DNA from: Paracentrotus lividus
Lineage: Eukaryota; Echinodermata; Echinoidea; Camarodonta; Echinidae
Direction: 5' to 3'
Assembly: GCA_940671915.1 (NCBI GenBank)
Contig: CALNVZ010003426.1
Coordinates: 41,210,007-41,274,006 of the forward strand
Length of the DNA stretch: 64,000 nt
Positions within the stretch are counted from its first letter, which is position 1; each line of letters begins with the position of its first letter. This document shows, piece after piece, positions 1-11,906 of the stretch. The notes under the pieces are model-generated. The model had not been told where the DNA came from, ran no database searches, and worked only from the letters and a program-made list of their open reading frames with translations. A program made the translations under genes and the position numbers.

Positions 1-2270
1 TTAGATATTGTACTCCTGATATTATGTACATGTATGCTCATGCACAGAAGGGGTTAAAGCAGTACTGTTGATATTTCAAGAAATGATGACCAGTAAAAGA
101 CATTTCTCCTTGTCATTTCTCAATTCAGAAAACTCATGTGCTTCACAAGATGGATAATATCCTCCTTTGCTTATTAAAAGCAAGAGGATTAAAAAAACAA
201 AAAAACTAAAATGAGGTCAGTTTTGTATTTGGTGTATGAAGAATATGGAAATCATGTGGTTGCTCAAAATCTTTGCAAACTTATTTTTAAGCATGTTTAC
301 ACATGTATGTAGGCCTACATATGTATGAACTGGGCATCTCAAAGTTGTAAAAGTGTCTCATGCTTATTACTGCACAATTAGAATTTCCTTCATGCCTCAT
401 CACTGCTTGAAAAAAAAACAAAAAAAACATTTAAACAATAAAACTTTTATAAATCTTTGAGTATCATCTTGTATGATATGTTGCACATTAAATTGAACCT
501 GAAGGGGTTGCGCACCGCAGAGCGTCCTCATTTCCAAATCCAGCGCTCGTGATGCTGTCGAGATGGCGTGCTTCACGCCTGCTTATTAGAGCGCAGCACC
601 TAGCAACCGATTTGAAAGAAGAACAACCGTTCATGGACTGAGTAAACAGAAGTAGAAAATGAGCTTGTGTCTTCTGAGAGTTATTGCTCTACCGGTACAG
701 ATGAAAAACTGTAATAGAGAATAGAAGATGGGGATGATAGCAAAGAGAAAGAGATAGCTAGAGGGGGGGGGGGGTGTTGTGGTGTTTAAGAGGAGGGATC
801 GGGTGTGTAAAAATTGGATGGGATAAAAGAGGATATATGAAATGTAGAAAGAGACATGTATTTCGGGGGTATAAAGACATATTTTGGAAACAGGGAGAGA
901 AAGAATTATGGAGAAAGAAAATATTGGAAGGGGGGGGGGGTCGAACTAGAATAATGCTTTCAATGTTGAGAAGCCCTTACTATTAGCTATAAAGTATTAC
1001 AGGAGCTAGCTTGACTTCCCTGATAATAGTAAGAAACAAAAAAGGGGGAGGAAATAAAATAGGTAGTAAAATAAAAAATAAAAAATAAATATCATATTTG
1101 TAGCATGCAGATAGTTCAGATCATTGAGAAGCTAGGCTTTTATTTGGGGAACTCATGAATTGACATACATTTGTGAAGTTCCTTTGACTCTTTATGTAAA
1201 CTTCCTTCTTTATACCACTTGCGAGAGGAGTTACACGTTCTACTGTATGTTCAGGCATCAAGGAGAGCAAAAGTTGACAAACATTCCAGATAAAGAGTCA
1301 CGATTTTAATACCGTATAGGCCTACATGTAGGTGTGTACAGCATTGTATGCCAGTGCCATTTACACTAATACATAATCAAACTCGCATCAGACTTCTATG
1401 TTATGTTTGTGTGTGTGTGTCAGGGGGGGGGGGAGATAATCTGAAAATAATGTGACATTACAAAAAAAAACCCACAAAAATAAAACAAGCCATGCAGCAA
1501 CTACAGTCTATTTGACTTTTTTTTCCATTTTCCTTTTGTATTGTATATTTCTATTTTAGATACCAATAATATATCGATATTTTAAGGTTTTCTTTCAAAT
1601 GTATGATTATTATTTATTTGATTTTTCAAAATGAAGTTTAGGTATCGTGCTAGTTATGCAATCGGCCACGCTGTTAATTTTTAGAGCGCCTAAAGTTTTG
1701 TGAGGTACTGAACCGGAAGTTTAACCTGCACAAGAGGTCACTCTTATCCTGGAGAACAGTAACTCCAAGTTAAAATCGTGTCCACACGGTCAAACGCGCG
1801 ATCGGAGACCACCCACCGCTTGGAGTTTCGAGCCATAACCCTAAGATCTGTCGAGAACATAAACCCTGACTTGTCCTCGAGAACATAAACACCGAGTTCG
1901 TTTACACAGGCCTTAACTCCAAGTTAATTCCAAGTTGTTCTCGAGGACAACTTGGAGTTAAGGCTTGCTGTGTGAATGATACTAGTGATTGTGTCCAGTA
2001 TGGTTATAAAGTTATCATGTAATCATCAATGGTTTAGGCTGCTAAATAGGAAAGCACTGAGATTCAGAATAAATCCCGATAACAGATGCTTGGCCTTGGG
2101 GTGAATAGCATTTCCTCTTCAAATACACACCTTGATATTGGCATATTATAATCATCTAAAATATGATTACATATGAAAAAGAAGAGATTGAAATTTGTCT
2201 TTTTTAAAGGCTTTGGGAAGCATTGCCAGCTGTCAATTATTTTATTAATAAAAGGGTCAAAGCCAAAAAT
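1..2270. other. Upstream or intronic sequence, no gene seen
   Basis: AT-rich sequence with homopolymer G runs near 764-775, 930-940 and 1,422-1,432. A short GC-richer island (about 505-640) stands out; after CCGCAG at 519-520 one frame is open for 39 codons (522-638), but there is no good pyrimidine tract or donor. I see no supported gene. Confidence 0.5.
1735..1980. repeat. Foldback repeat centred on CTCGAG
   Basis: The words ACTCCAAGTT and AACTTGGAGT recur in both orientations. The core (about 1,910-1,964) is an imperfect hairpin with arms GGCCTTAACTCCAAGTT and AACTTGGAGTTAAGGC and CTCGAG near its centre; an extra copy of the arm word sits in the left arm. Probably a palindromic non-autonomous DNA transposon. 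The outer ends are not certain. Confidence 0.5.
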
Positions 2271-2278
2271 AAGGGACC

Positions 2279-3478
2279 ACGACGGGACGGAATTTGATAG
2301 AGTTTTATGCCCACAAAAAGAAAAATTGATATTTTAGCTGCCATTTACCCTCACTAATATGTCGAGCTTACTTGAAAGTATCAATCTGCAAAAAAAAAAA
2401 AAAATTGAAATACGTTTCGTTTTCACGGCAACATCAAATTATAGTTGCGCGACGGGACGGAATGAAAATGTCACTGGTTTTTTAAAAGAAGATTCAAACA
2501 AGAATTCTATCAAAGTTATTGAGCAAGGCTTACCATGTCAGGTGGTGTCTATTTGTTACTGTCCCATAGATCAATAGTAAAAAAGAGCTAGCAATTAAAT
2601 CTAATAGATTACGATTTCTAGGCGATTTCCTAAAGGCATGTCGATTCCGTCCCGTCGCGCGACGGGACGGAAAATATGATCTATGTATAAAGTGAATGGG
2701 AACTCAGGGAAGGGGGAAAAATTGACTTCTTTGTCACAAATTTTCAAATCACCATAGTGATAAAACTAATGATCCAAATTAAGTACAAGTAGTATCATTA
2801 AAAAGGGAATTAAATAGACTTAGTATCTGAAAAAGTTGTTATTCTAAATTTAGCGGCATTGTAACGTGTCATGACCTTTTGACCTTTATTTTTACCTTAG
2901 ATTTGACCTTGTGTATCCTGCGACCTTGTGCCAATATTTTGCAATTTGAATCCCATGACACTATTTTACATAATAATAACAATTTGGATGTATACATTCA
3001 TTATTTGTTTGTTTTCTAGCCCTCTAAAAATTGAGATAAATGCAAAAAATTATATTACAGTCCCATACATAACTATCTGTGTTGTGTCAATGTAGAGCCC
3101 TGAAAGCGTGACGGGACGGAAAATGTTGAAACGTCATATTTTTCTTATGAGTGGAGTATCATTTCATTTAGTGGTGAGGATGTAGAGCCCCACTAATAAA
3201 TTGATACATTCTAGAACATGGGTGACCCATCTTGTGTTCCTCATAGAAAAAAAATAACAATTACTTGTCAAAGTACAAAAAACCAGAAAAAACACAATTT
3301 TTGGCCCTAAAATGTGAAGTTTGACCCGTGATACAAAATACTTTTGAATTTTTTTTTCAGGTACGAACTGCTCCTAGAAAGGGTATTTCATAACAAAACT
3401 TGATATTGCCCTAACTTTTTAGGTTTTAATGTAAATTAATTAAATGTATATTTTCCGTCCCGTCGCGCAGAGAGGGCG
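2279..3478. repeat. Cluster of GACGGGACGG motifs with perfect palindrome
   Basis: The 10-mer GACGGGACGG occurs on the plus strand near 2,281, 2,451, 2,661 and 3,111 and in reverse complement near 2,647 and 3,454. At 2,645-2,672 two copies form a perfect 28-bp palindrome centred on GCGC. The flanks are AT-rich, so such GC-rich copies are not a composition effect. This may be a transposon with internal binding motifs, but I cannot define its ends. Confidence 0.6.
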
Positions 3479-3777
3479 CTATTTTCACATTCAAAGGCAT
3501 TTCACAAGAAAGTCGGCAGTCTTTTACACTGGACATGTACATTTCCGAAATCTATGGAATCTCCGCTTTCATATGATATATAATACTAGATATAACTGCC
3601 AGTTTGAAAATTTGACCAAAGTGAACACTATTTTGGGCTTAGAATCCCTTATAGAGTTAACTATCATGTATGCAGATGATAGCTCTTGATGGACCTAGGA
3701 TATGACTTTGTGGGTGATGGATGTATGAAACAATGGTCCCATTAATGGATCAGTGAATTCTTGCAGTTAAGGCCGTT

Positions 3778-6700
3778 TCTGCAAGGACCTTCCGTTTAAG
3801 GGAGACCGAACCTCTCAAGATGACAGGGTTCAATAGTGTTGATGTACAGATCAAGCACACCTTGGTTTTTCGAAAGAAAATATCATTGAAACAATATTAG
3901 GGAGGTGTGCTCTTCGAATTTGTGCGATCACCCTTTTCTATGGGGGCGTCCAAAATAGTTGCCCCTTTTATGACAAATATGAATTTGGAGAAATGTAATA
4001 TATAGGATTATATATGCCGAGCACACATTTCAGATCATATAAAAGGAGATTAAATGCCTACACTATAACCCACTTGATGGATTTAGAAGGGTAAAAATGA
4101 ATATTCAATCACACACACAACATGTTCATTTGATAATATTTTCAAAAAATTGATGTAATCAAAATTTATACTTCGCATTTGTCAAAACTGCTAAAGAATA
4201 TCAATTGTAACTATTTAGAAAATTGTTCCAATATGTGCACGACATCTTTTGAGAAATTCAGTGTTCGATATCATTTAAAAAAGTATAGCATCCTTAAGTT
4301 GTGAACTTGATTTCACCGAAGAACGACAATCTTGCTAATACCAAAAGCTCCGTTCACGAACGTGTATTACTCTATGGGAAAAGGTATGGTGTCTCTATAA
4401 ACAAATGCGTTTCACATTTTAAACCCTAAATCAACATTCAACAGTAATCTGACATTTCATGATTTTGTAAACATGCAAAGGTGGTCAAAATACAAGTAGT
4501 GCAGATGAATTTGAGAAGACATTCCATTCCTTTTCCAAATTGAGTGTTAGTTATATATAGTTTGACAGATATTCAGGAATTGTTTTTGTTTTTTTTTTTT
4601 ACATGGGTTCGGCCGCCAACCATACAGAGCCTAAATAATTGTTGGTTAGGATAGAAGAAATAAGAGGGTGCAGCTCGTTTCTGATGGTTCTATATCGTTC
4701 GTCCGAAAGGGAAATAGTTTTCGTTTTTCGAAGTTCACTCTTCTGAAAAAAAAATAGGGTGCATGGTCCTAAAATAAAATATGGTCATTCGTCGAAAAGG
4801 AATCTAGGTTCATTCGTGTATGGTCATTTCGTCCGAAAAGGAACTAGGTTCATTCGTGTATTAAACAAATATAATCCCATTTCATTTTGGACAATATAAA
4901 CCCTATTTCAGCTTCGACGAAAGTACCTTCGAAAATAACCGTATTTCATTTTTGGTGAATGAACCTTTGGAATACTGAACCCGATTCATTTTCTGATAAC
5001 GAATCGCGTTCATTTTTTGAGGAAATAACCATCGTAATATGGCATCAAACGTTCGGGCAACGAACCTTATTTCATTTTCGGGCAATTCAACACACAAGTA
5101 CGGTGTTCAGAGAGACGAGCTGTAAAACGAGCGGTAACCAGGGGATGGGATGCTCCTGGCATGGGCCTAATCACGCATTCATTTCTTTATTTGTCAGTGG
5201 CATGATCTTCATCACCCCCCCCCTCACAAAAAAAAAAAAAAGGTGCGTCCGGTCCTCGCAGTGCCAGAGAGGGGGTGAGTGTAATTGAGAGAAGCATTTA
5301 CTTTGAAATAGTTTACAAAATTTGGCTCTAATGAAGACTTTGTCTTTTCAAGATTAAGTGCATCAGGCAGAAACTTTTTTGGAAGGGCTATATACATAAT
5401 TACATAGAAGTATCAATAAGCATTTATTTATTACTTTTTGTACCTGCAATGTATAGCGAATTAAGTTTAGCCTGAAAATTAATTCATTCAATAATATTAC
5501 TATATAAGATTAAATATATTCTCTATAGTAAGCTACAAAATAAATTCGATAGCAGATTGGCCCTCCACCACCCATCAATTAAAACACTGCACCATTGAGC
5601 CACATTTTTACAACCCTTAAATCAGAATGAAAAAATCTTCCGCATTTCCTCTTTTTATTATTTTATTTAGTTGTTAGTTTTTCCAATTTCCTTTTTTCAT
5701 ACATTAGTAGCTATATGAATTTTTTCAACGTGTATTCTTATATAAGCATTATTACGTGCTAATATTATTATATCCGTCTCAGTGGGAAATTATTCAGTGC
5801 AGATCATGATTCTAAGGGGTAGGGCCGGAGGAGCTATATTTCAAGTTATTCATGTTACCGTACACCTCATTTTTGTGTCGGTCACATCGGCAAGGATTAT
5901 CTTTGTAGGGAGTGTTGCAATGAAAAAAAATGCTTGTTAAAAATATTGAAAAAGAAACAACAATAATAACAAAATCATTGTAGCCGCTTCACTCCGAAAC
6001 ATGTGTGCAAACAGACTCAAATTTTACACTGAACTCCAAAACTCACCTTATTATGTGCTCTTGTTAAGAGTAGCCACAGTAAATGAATTAATCTTCTTAC
6101 CTATTAGAGTCTGCATTATGAACTAATCAAGGACCAAACCGGCCCTGCCCCCCCCCAAAAAAAAATAATAAAAAAAATGTAAACAAAAAATGGCATCTGC
6201 CTTCTTTAGGTCGCATTTCAGCCATAGGGGTAGTTTTTATGTCCGTCTATCGGGTATTAAGATTATTGTTCTCATTTTTTTCTTCATTCAATTGGCGCCC
6301 AAGCGTCAATTTGTCGCCTTACTTATTAACCCTCTTTGTGTTTTGTAGCCATAATGGCTACATAATAATGTATATAGCCATAAGCTAAAAGCAGCGTAGT
6401 TTGGTGCCCTTAAGGTCAATTTGCCGCCCTTGAGCTCGTGCCCCTCCCCCTATAATACGACCTGAACGATTTTATAGATTCTTGTAATCAAACAATATCT
6501 TGATATATTATTATTATTATTATTAACTTTTTTAAAGATATCCCTTATTTACTTGTGTATCTACTTAATTTTGTTTTAATTAATTTAATTTTATCTACAT
6601 GTATATCTGTTGAGCTCGCCATGACATGGCATCAATGTAAATAGCATTGGTTTAGGATCCGAGATCAATTTTCCAGAACTATTGCATCTTTAAAAAGAAA

Positions 6701-7607
6701 TTCTGAATAATTGATAAATTATTAAATGCATCGTTAAAAAAAAAGAAAACAATCCGTAGGGTTCATATAGAATGAAGGAAATAGTTGCACCTTAGAGAAT
6801 TGGATAGTGCAGATCATAATTCGTTATCATTTAAAGGATTTCCCCCTTTGATTTAATGTAAATATGTTGATCCTGGAGGATTAAAGTCGATGCTAAAAAT
6901 GTTTCCGTATGTCTTATAGTACTGACATTTTTGTATTCAGTTATCATTTCATTTAATACAATGGAGTTAGGTTTAATCCGAAATTGTTTGTTAATATAAG
7001 ACACCATACTATTCTCATAGAGTATTACACGTACGTGTACGAGAGCTCATAGATATATGACCTATAATATCATTTTCCGAAATCAAGATCAACGACTTTA
7101 GGATGATATATACTTTTTGTACAAATAAATTACAAACCTGAAGTTCTCAACATAGATAGTTGCAATTAATTCAAAAATTCTAAAAAGTTACGATTAATAT
7201 TTGTACCGTTTTATACTGCGAAGTATAAAAAGATACATTACATTTTTTGAAAAAAAGCATATGAAAAATAACTTGTTTGGCTAATTATCCATTTACTTCT
7301 CTTGAATGCCATCAAAAATAGATTCAGTCTAGTGCATTTATTCCTCTTTAATATGATCCGCATTCAAAGCAATTTGATATATCCATCAAAAATTATCTAA
7401 AACATTGTTTGACATAAAAAGGCACAATTTGACGCCCCCTTGAATTTAGAGTATCGCAACAAATTTGAAGAGCACACCTCTGAAATTTGCCCTTAACAAT
7501 TCCTTAGAATAAACATGGTGTGCTTAGTTTGTACAGAAACAACATCAAAATCGTTAACTAGGCATCTTTTTCAGGTTTGGATCTCCCCTTATTTGCATCT
7601 TGCATTA
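3778..7607. mobile_element. About 3.8-kb element with ~0.6-kb terminal inverted repeats
   Basis: The left arm (about 3,778-4,405) and right arm (about 6,985-7,607) are diverged inverted copies. Matching words in order from the ends are AAGGGAGACC / GGTTTGGATCTCCCC, GAGGTGTGCTCTTC / GAAGAGCACACCTC, GGGGGCGTC / GACGCCCCC, TTTATACTTCGCA / TGCGAAGTATAAA, and TATTACTCTATG / CATAGAGTATTACAC. The order and spacing hold over some 600 bases. The interior has no transposase-like frame and holds a nested MITE. It is likely an old non-autonomous or foldback DNA transposon. Exact ends and target-site duplication are not resolved. Confidence 0.7.
4671..5122. mobile_element. MITE nested in the long-TIR element
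   Basis: Bounded by CAGCTCGTTTCT and AGAGACGAGCTG (one mismatch). The inside is made of direct and inverted copies of a CGTCCGAAAAGGAA / AGGTTCATTCGTGTA word, for example at about 4,793 and 4,837, with reversed copies further right. Open frames here on both strands are repeat-derived. Confidence 0.6.
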
Positions 7608-8096
7608 TCTTCAATGTGACAAAGCGTGGTATGTGGGTTTCACATGAAGGGTACAAAAGAGGGTACACAGGGTACACAGAAATGTTGGGAAATGAACTAG
7701 AAATTAGAATACATGGTTTGCCAATGATCCAAAACAAAGTGATTCACTTTTGGATGGCAACACGATCATAAAATCATCTTTTTTTTTCAACTTCAAAACT
7801 GAATCCTATTCCATGATTCAGAAAAGTTCAGAACTGATGCAGGGTATGTTGCAAGATGGGTCTACATGTATGATGTAGATTGTTAAATCAGCAAACGGCT
7901 CATTCACATTGCTCTTACAGCTTTAATAAGGAAGTCTGAAAATGTGTTTCAATAAACAGATCCTACAAATTTCTTGTAACACGTGTACATGTAGAGTATT
8001 TAAGAATATATCTCAATCATTTTTTAAAAAAATGTTTAAGAGTACCTTTTCTATCCTGCATTCTATCTTCCATTTCATATTTCTAATTGTTTTAAG
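7608..8096. other. Short non-repeat stretch before exon A
   Basis: A 64-codon frame at 7,577-7,771 straddles the end of the long-TIR element and looks accidental. Nothing else recognised before the exon A acceptor. Confidence 0.4.
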
Positions 8097-8357
8097 ACAA
8101 GATGAGGTCAGCAATGAATTATCAGACTCTCAAAGGAGAATGGCTGTAGAATTGATAGATGCCATACTTTCAGAAGATGAAAAGCTCCTAGATCTGAAGA
8201 GTGAAAATGGCAGCCAGGTCACTACTGGAGAAAGTTCTAAAGCGAAGCGAGAACGGCTCCAAGCCCAGCTAGAGGCTATTCTCCCGGATCCAGAAATAGA
8301 TCTTGAAAAATGTAGACTGAACTTGGAAAAAGCCAGACTGCTCTTGGAAAAATCCAG
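8097..8357 (+). CDS. syt7: Linker exon A, charged helical segment, phase 2-2
   Basis: A 261-bp open segment after a pyrimidine-rich acceptor (...GTTTTAAG) and before a GTGTGT donor. It encodes 86 full codons, from QDEVSNELSDSQRRMAVEL to LEKARLLLEKS. The peptide is highly charged and helix-prone, with a repeated LEKxR-xLEK pattern at its end suggesting a short coiled coil. It begins with the third base of a codon and ends with two bases (AG), so it joins in frame to the exon at 10,063 (AGA, Arg) or at 22,851 (AGC, Ser). The stretch is more complex and less AT-rich than its surroundings. The frame stays open about 50 codons upstream, so an in-frame Met could be a start, but the acceptor and phase make an internal exon likelier. 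I recognise no domain. It could instead be an exon of another plus-strand gene. Confidence 0.6.
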
Positions 8358-9060
8358 GTGTGTTTAACTACATGAAGCAAACCTAAAAAAATGAAGTACA
8401 TTATATTGTTTGAAAGGGATTACGGATTCTTGCAATGATAATAAAGAATAAAATAAAAGTCATGATGACTCTGGAAATCAAGTGTTGATATCTTAGATGC
8501 ACAGGGTGCATTGAGTAAGATGTTCAAGGCCACGTGTACAATACTTCCATTCAAAATCAGTATACCTGAGTTAGGAATGTATTGGGAAGTAATATCATGC
8601 ATATCATGCCATAAGATCATGATCTCATAATTTGTTTTTGTTTTTGTTTGTTTGTTTTGTTTTGTTTGTTTGTTTGTTTTGTTTTGTTTTTAAGGGGGGG
8701 GGGGGTTGATTTTACTACAAATTTTGAAGTTACATATCATTTGGTGAGAGGCAGATGCTGTTTCAATGTATGTGTGGAAAATTGGCCATGGTGTATTTTT
8801 CTGTGGTCCCCATATTTAACATTTACAATAGAAACGTTGTTTTTCCATGGATTTCATCTTCTTCTGCAATTGAAATTCTTTTCCACGCAAAGTATGATGA
8901 ATTTCCTCCTTCAATTGTTTGATGGTTGAAACTTTTCAATTTTGTGCCATAGTCCAGTTGTACATGTCAGAGAAATGGGCATCATATGCAATTTTGAAGT
9001 CCCCTGGTACATACTACATCGTTTTGAGGTGTAACTAATGGTGGTATGTCACCTGCCATG
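8358..9060. other. Intron A-B, left part
   Basis: Contains a TTTG microsatellite at about 8,634-8,691 ending in a G run. A 93-codon frame starting at 8,648 reads through that microsatellite and is not a gene. Otherwise nothing recognised. Confidence 0.5.
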
Positions 9061-9429
9061 CACTGTAAAAAAAAAGGTAACTCGCAAGAAAATGAGTAAA
9101 CTAATGCTTTACTCCCAACGGAGTAAACTAATGCTTTACTCCCAACGGAGTAAATTTTGTTTACTCTTAACAGAGTCAAAAGGTAACTCGCAAGAAAATG
9201 AGTAAACTAAATGGTTAATGGTTTACTCCTTTCGAAGCTAGGATTAGGAATGATACATAGATGACTAAAAGTTACTCTTTTCTGAGTAACATTTAGCTCA
9301 ACCGCATGAGTAATATTTTTTAGTCAGTAACATTTAGCTCAACGCATGAGTAATATTTTTTATTCAATTTCACGCGAGTTACCTTTTTGCTCAATATTGG
9401 GTAAGATTTTACTCATTTTTTTTAGAGTG
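9061..9429. mobile_element. MITE with CACT-type ends and AGTAAA subrepeats
   Basis: The ends are CACTGTAAAAAAAA and TTTTTTTTAGAGTG. Just inside lie GGTAACTCGC and GCGAGTTACC. The interior repeats a GAGTAAACTAATGCTTTACT unit of about 27 bp twice in tandem near 9,091-9,150, and AGTAAC/GTTACT words throughout. CACT termini resemble the CACTA group, but no convincing 3-bp target duplication is visible, so the class is open. Confidence 0.65.
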
Positions 9430-10062
9430 TGGAACTGGTTTGAGATGGCTTTGAAGCTTGTTTGTGACTCTACAACTTCTTGTGTATTTCTGTGATGTCT
9501 TGTGAATTTTCGAAACGTCTAATGAGTTGCAGCAAAATCAAACATGTTCATATTAAAAGAGATTTTTCCCGTCTCTGTGACGTCTCAAGATTCTCCAAGA
9601 CCCAAGAAGTAGAGATGTCTCCTCAGGTGAGATACCACATGTAAATGTACATGTACCGGTACTTGCACTTTTGACCCAGGTGTACATATTCCAGGGCAGT
9701 TTTTTTTCAGCATCTTGTATGGCAAATCATCTATAATGTGAAGTGAGGTTAATGACAAATTCACTGTAATGTCTTTGTACATAGGCTGAGGGTCCTATAA
9801 TCAATTCACATTCTTGTTTTTAAGTTTTGAACCGAGTCCTGGTCATAATACCATTGATGATGTACCTTGCTATTTTCTTATTAACAGAAAAATGAAAAAT
9901 CATTTATTTTGAAAATTATTTCCTGAGTTAATGAATCTGAAATTTGTTAAATGCTCAGGCATGTTTAAAGTACTGTATGCTCATATAATAAGCATTATCT
10001 AAGTTTTTAGGCTAATCGAGATTCATTATAAACTGTCGATTTTCCATCTCTCAATTTTGAAG

Positions 10063-10170
10063 AGCTCCCTCAGACAGCGACGAAGAATCCATCGCGACCT
10101 ATGGTACGATGGGCGATTCTTCGATCGCGACAAAGACCACGGTGGAGGCGCAGGTAGAAGTAGCAGATAG
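10063..10170 (+). CDS. syt7: Linker exon B, acidic Ser/Thr-rich, phase 2-2
   Basis: A 108-bp segment between ...TTTTGAAG and GTTTGC. It encodes 35 full codons, APSDSDEESIATYGTMGDSS then IATKTTVEAQVEVAD. It starts with one base (A) and ends with two (AG). The base composition stands out from the AT-rich flanks (several CG dinucleotides, few homopolymers), and only this frame gives a soluble, protein-like peptide between the splice sites. The acidic SDSDEES run looks like a casein-kinase-2-type phosphorylation target (inference). Its length is a multiple of three with phase 2 at both ends, so it can be skipped. The donor GTTTGC is weak, which fits an alternatively used exon. An antisense open frame overlaps it and is probably a shadow. 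Confidence 0.55.
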   Translation, partial: SSLRQRRRIHRDLWYDGRFFDRDKDHGGGAGRSSR

Positions 10171-11690
10171 GTTTGCACAGACGAGCTTTGAAACTAGAAG
10201 GTGGGTCTTAGCATGCATGCGGTGCTTACTAATCCATAACGGGATGGGCAGTGGGACTAGAGTATACACGGAGTAAAGCTGAAAGTTGTCTAACCAGATT
10301 GAGATACAAAGCATAGGAAAAATATTCAACACAAAAAAGTGCATTTTGTATGCTAAGGTAAAAGTTGTATTGCTGTTGGAGGGGGGGGGGGGTTATGTTT
10401 GTTGATGTACAAGGCAATTGAGCTATCCTAAAGATTAATTTTTTATAAAAATCTGAAGAAAAAAAATTATTCCTACTTTGAAACCCTTGTTGTACCACAT
10501 CAGTGAACAAGGTATGTCACAGTGGTTCTTTCATGATTATCATAAAACCTCGTAGATAGAAAGCCCCCTTTTTGCTTGTGTGGGGGTAATGTCAAAAGAG
10601 AGTTTATTCTTTAAAATCTGACGAGTTTGCTCAAAAGAATGTTTTGTTCACTGGCCCTTGGTCAATTATCCAGATCCACTCTGACAGGTTACTCAATATT
10701 GAGCCTTTTTTTTTTTGCCAGAGTGCCAGACCTTAATCTTCGAATCATTGAAGTCATTAATCTGTTTTTTTTTTAATCCATTCGGGTTCAATAGTTCAAT
10801 AGGGGTTTGGAAATGGGGGTGCATTTTGCTTCTTAAGTTAAAATAACACTTTTTTTTGTAAGTGCAAGTGTGGGAAGTAATCTAGAAAATGCATACTTTG
10901 TATCTCAATCTGAAAACAACACATTTCTCTAGTGTATACCTTTTTATCAATTGTATGATAGACAAAAATATATTTAATCTGCCACACTACAACAGCCTCC
11001 TAACTTTCTACAAGCGATATAGACTGAAAATTTCAATTTTCTTCATCTTAATCATACACTGTGCACCACCTCCACACCCTAACTCAGATCTGCCCTTACT
11101 AATGATTAATATCTCACAAATTGTCTGATATTTTCAACAGTTGATTCAATCATGGCAAATGACTTCTATTAGTATTACTATTATTTGGTGAGGAAATTAA
11201 TCTTTCCAAACCTGTCTTCTTATATCAAGTGCATCAACCTCAACTTTGCCACTCTAATATTAGCTTTTATTCAAGGCATATAATTTTATTTCTTTAATAC
11301 AAAAATTTAAACCTGCCTCATTAGTAATTTTCTACATGCATGAAATAAACATTTAGTGTGAATTGTATTTTGAGAGCCAGAAATGCATCAGATAATAAAC
11401 CTTTAAATTTTCTTTAGGCACATGGCAGATGCACTTTCTTCTTTTTTTTTTTTTACAACCAGAAACATATTTTCAGATGTTGTTTCGATTACACTTTTGT
11501 TTATACTACGTTTCTACTAAAACTTCATTTTTCATGAGTTTGTCAAGCTCTATTCTTTGAATTTTATATAAAAAAAATTTGGCCGCTTACTGAACGGTAT
11601 GCCCTCATTCCGCGCCAGCTATATGATAGTCTATCCAGTATGTTCTTTTCATTCTCAATTCAATGGAAGAATAGGAGGAAGATTAGTACA
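10171..11690. other. Intron B-C, first part, nothing recognised
   Basis: AT-rich intronic DNA with a G run at about 10,380-10,392 and several T runs. Short open frames on both strands show no coding character. Confidence 0.4.
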
Positions 11691-11693
11691 TCT

Positions 11694-11906
11694 GGGGGTG
11701 TTTCACAAAGAGTAAAGTAGACTTAAAGTCTCACTTAACTTCTAAGCGCATCCTGTTTCATAACGCACAATCTAATTGATAGATTTCTCAATGGCGCGCA
11801 TCCCATGGGCATGATCTGACCAATGAAGTGAAATGTAATACACTGCACACAATAGGGGATTTCAGTGCGATTTTTAAGTCTACTTAACTCTTTGTGAAAC
11901 ACCCCC
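11694..11906. mobile_element. MITE with GGGGGTGTTTCACAAAGAGT ends
   Basis: A 213-bp element whose first 20 bases are repeated perfectly in reverse at its end (ACTCTTTGTGAAACACCCCC). The inverted similarity continues into an AAGTAGACTTAAA word with one mismatch. The middle is unrelated and GC-richer. Typical short palindromic non-autonomous DNA transposon. Confidence 0.8.

Noticed and set aside
8648-8929. 93-codon plus-strand frame
   Set aside because: Starts in a TTTG microsatellite, crosses a G run, and has no splice or family support.
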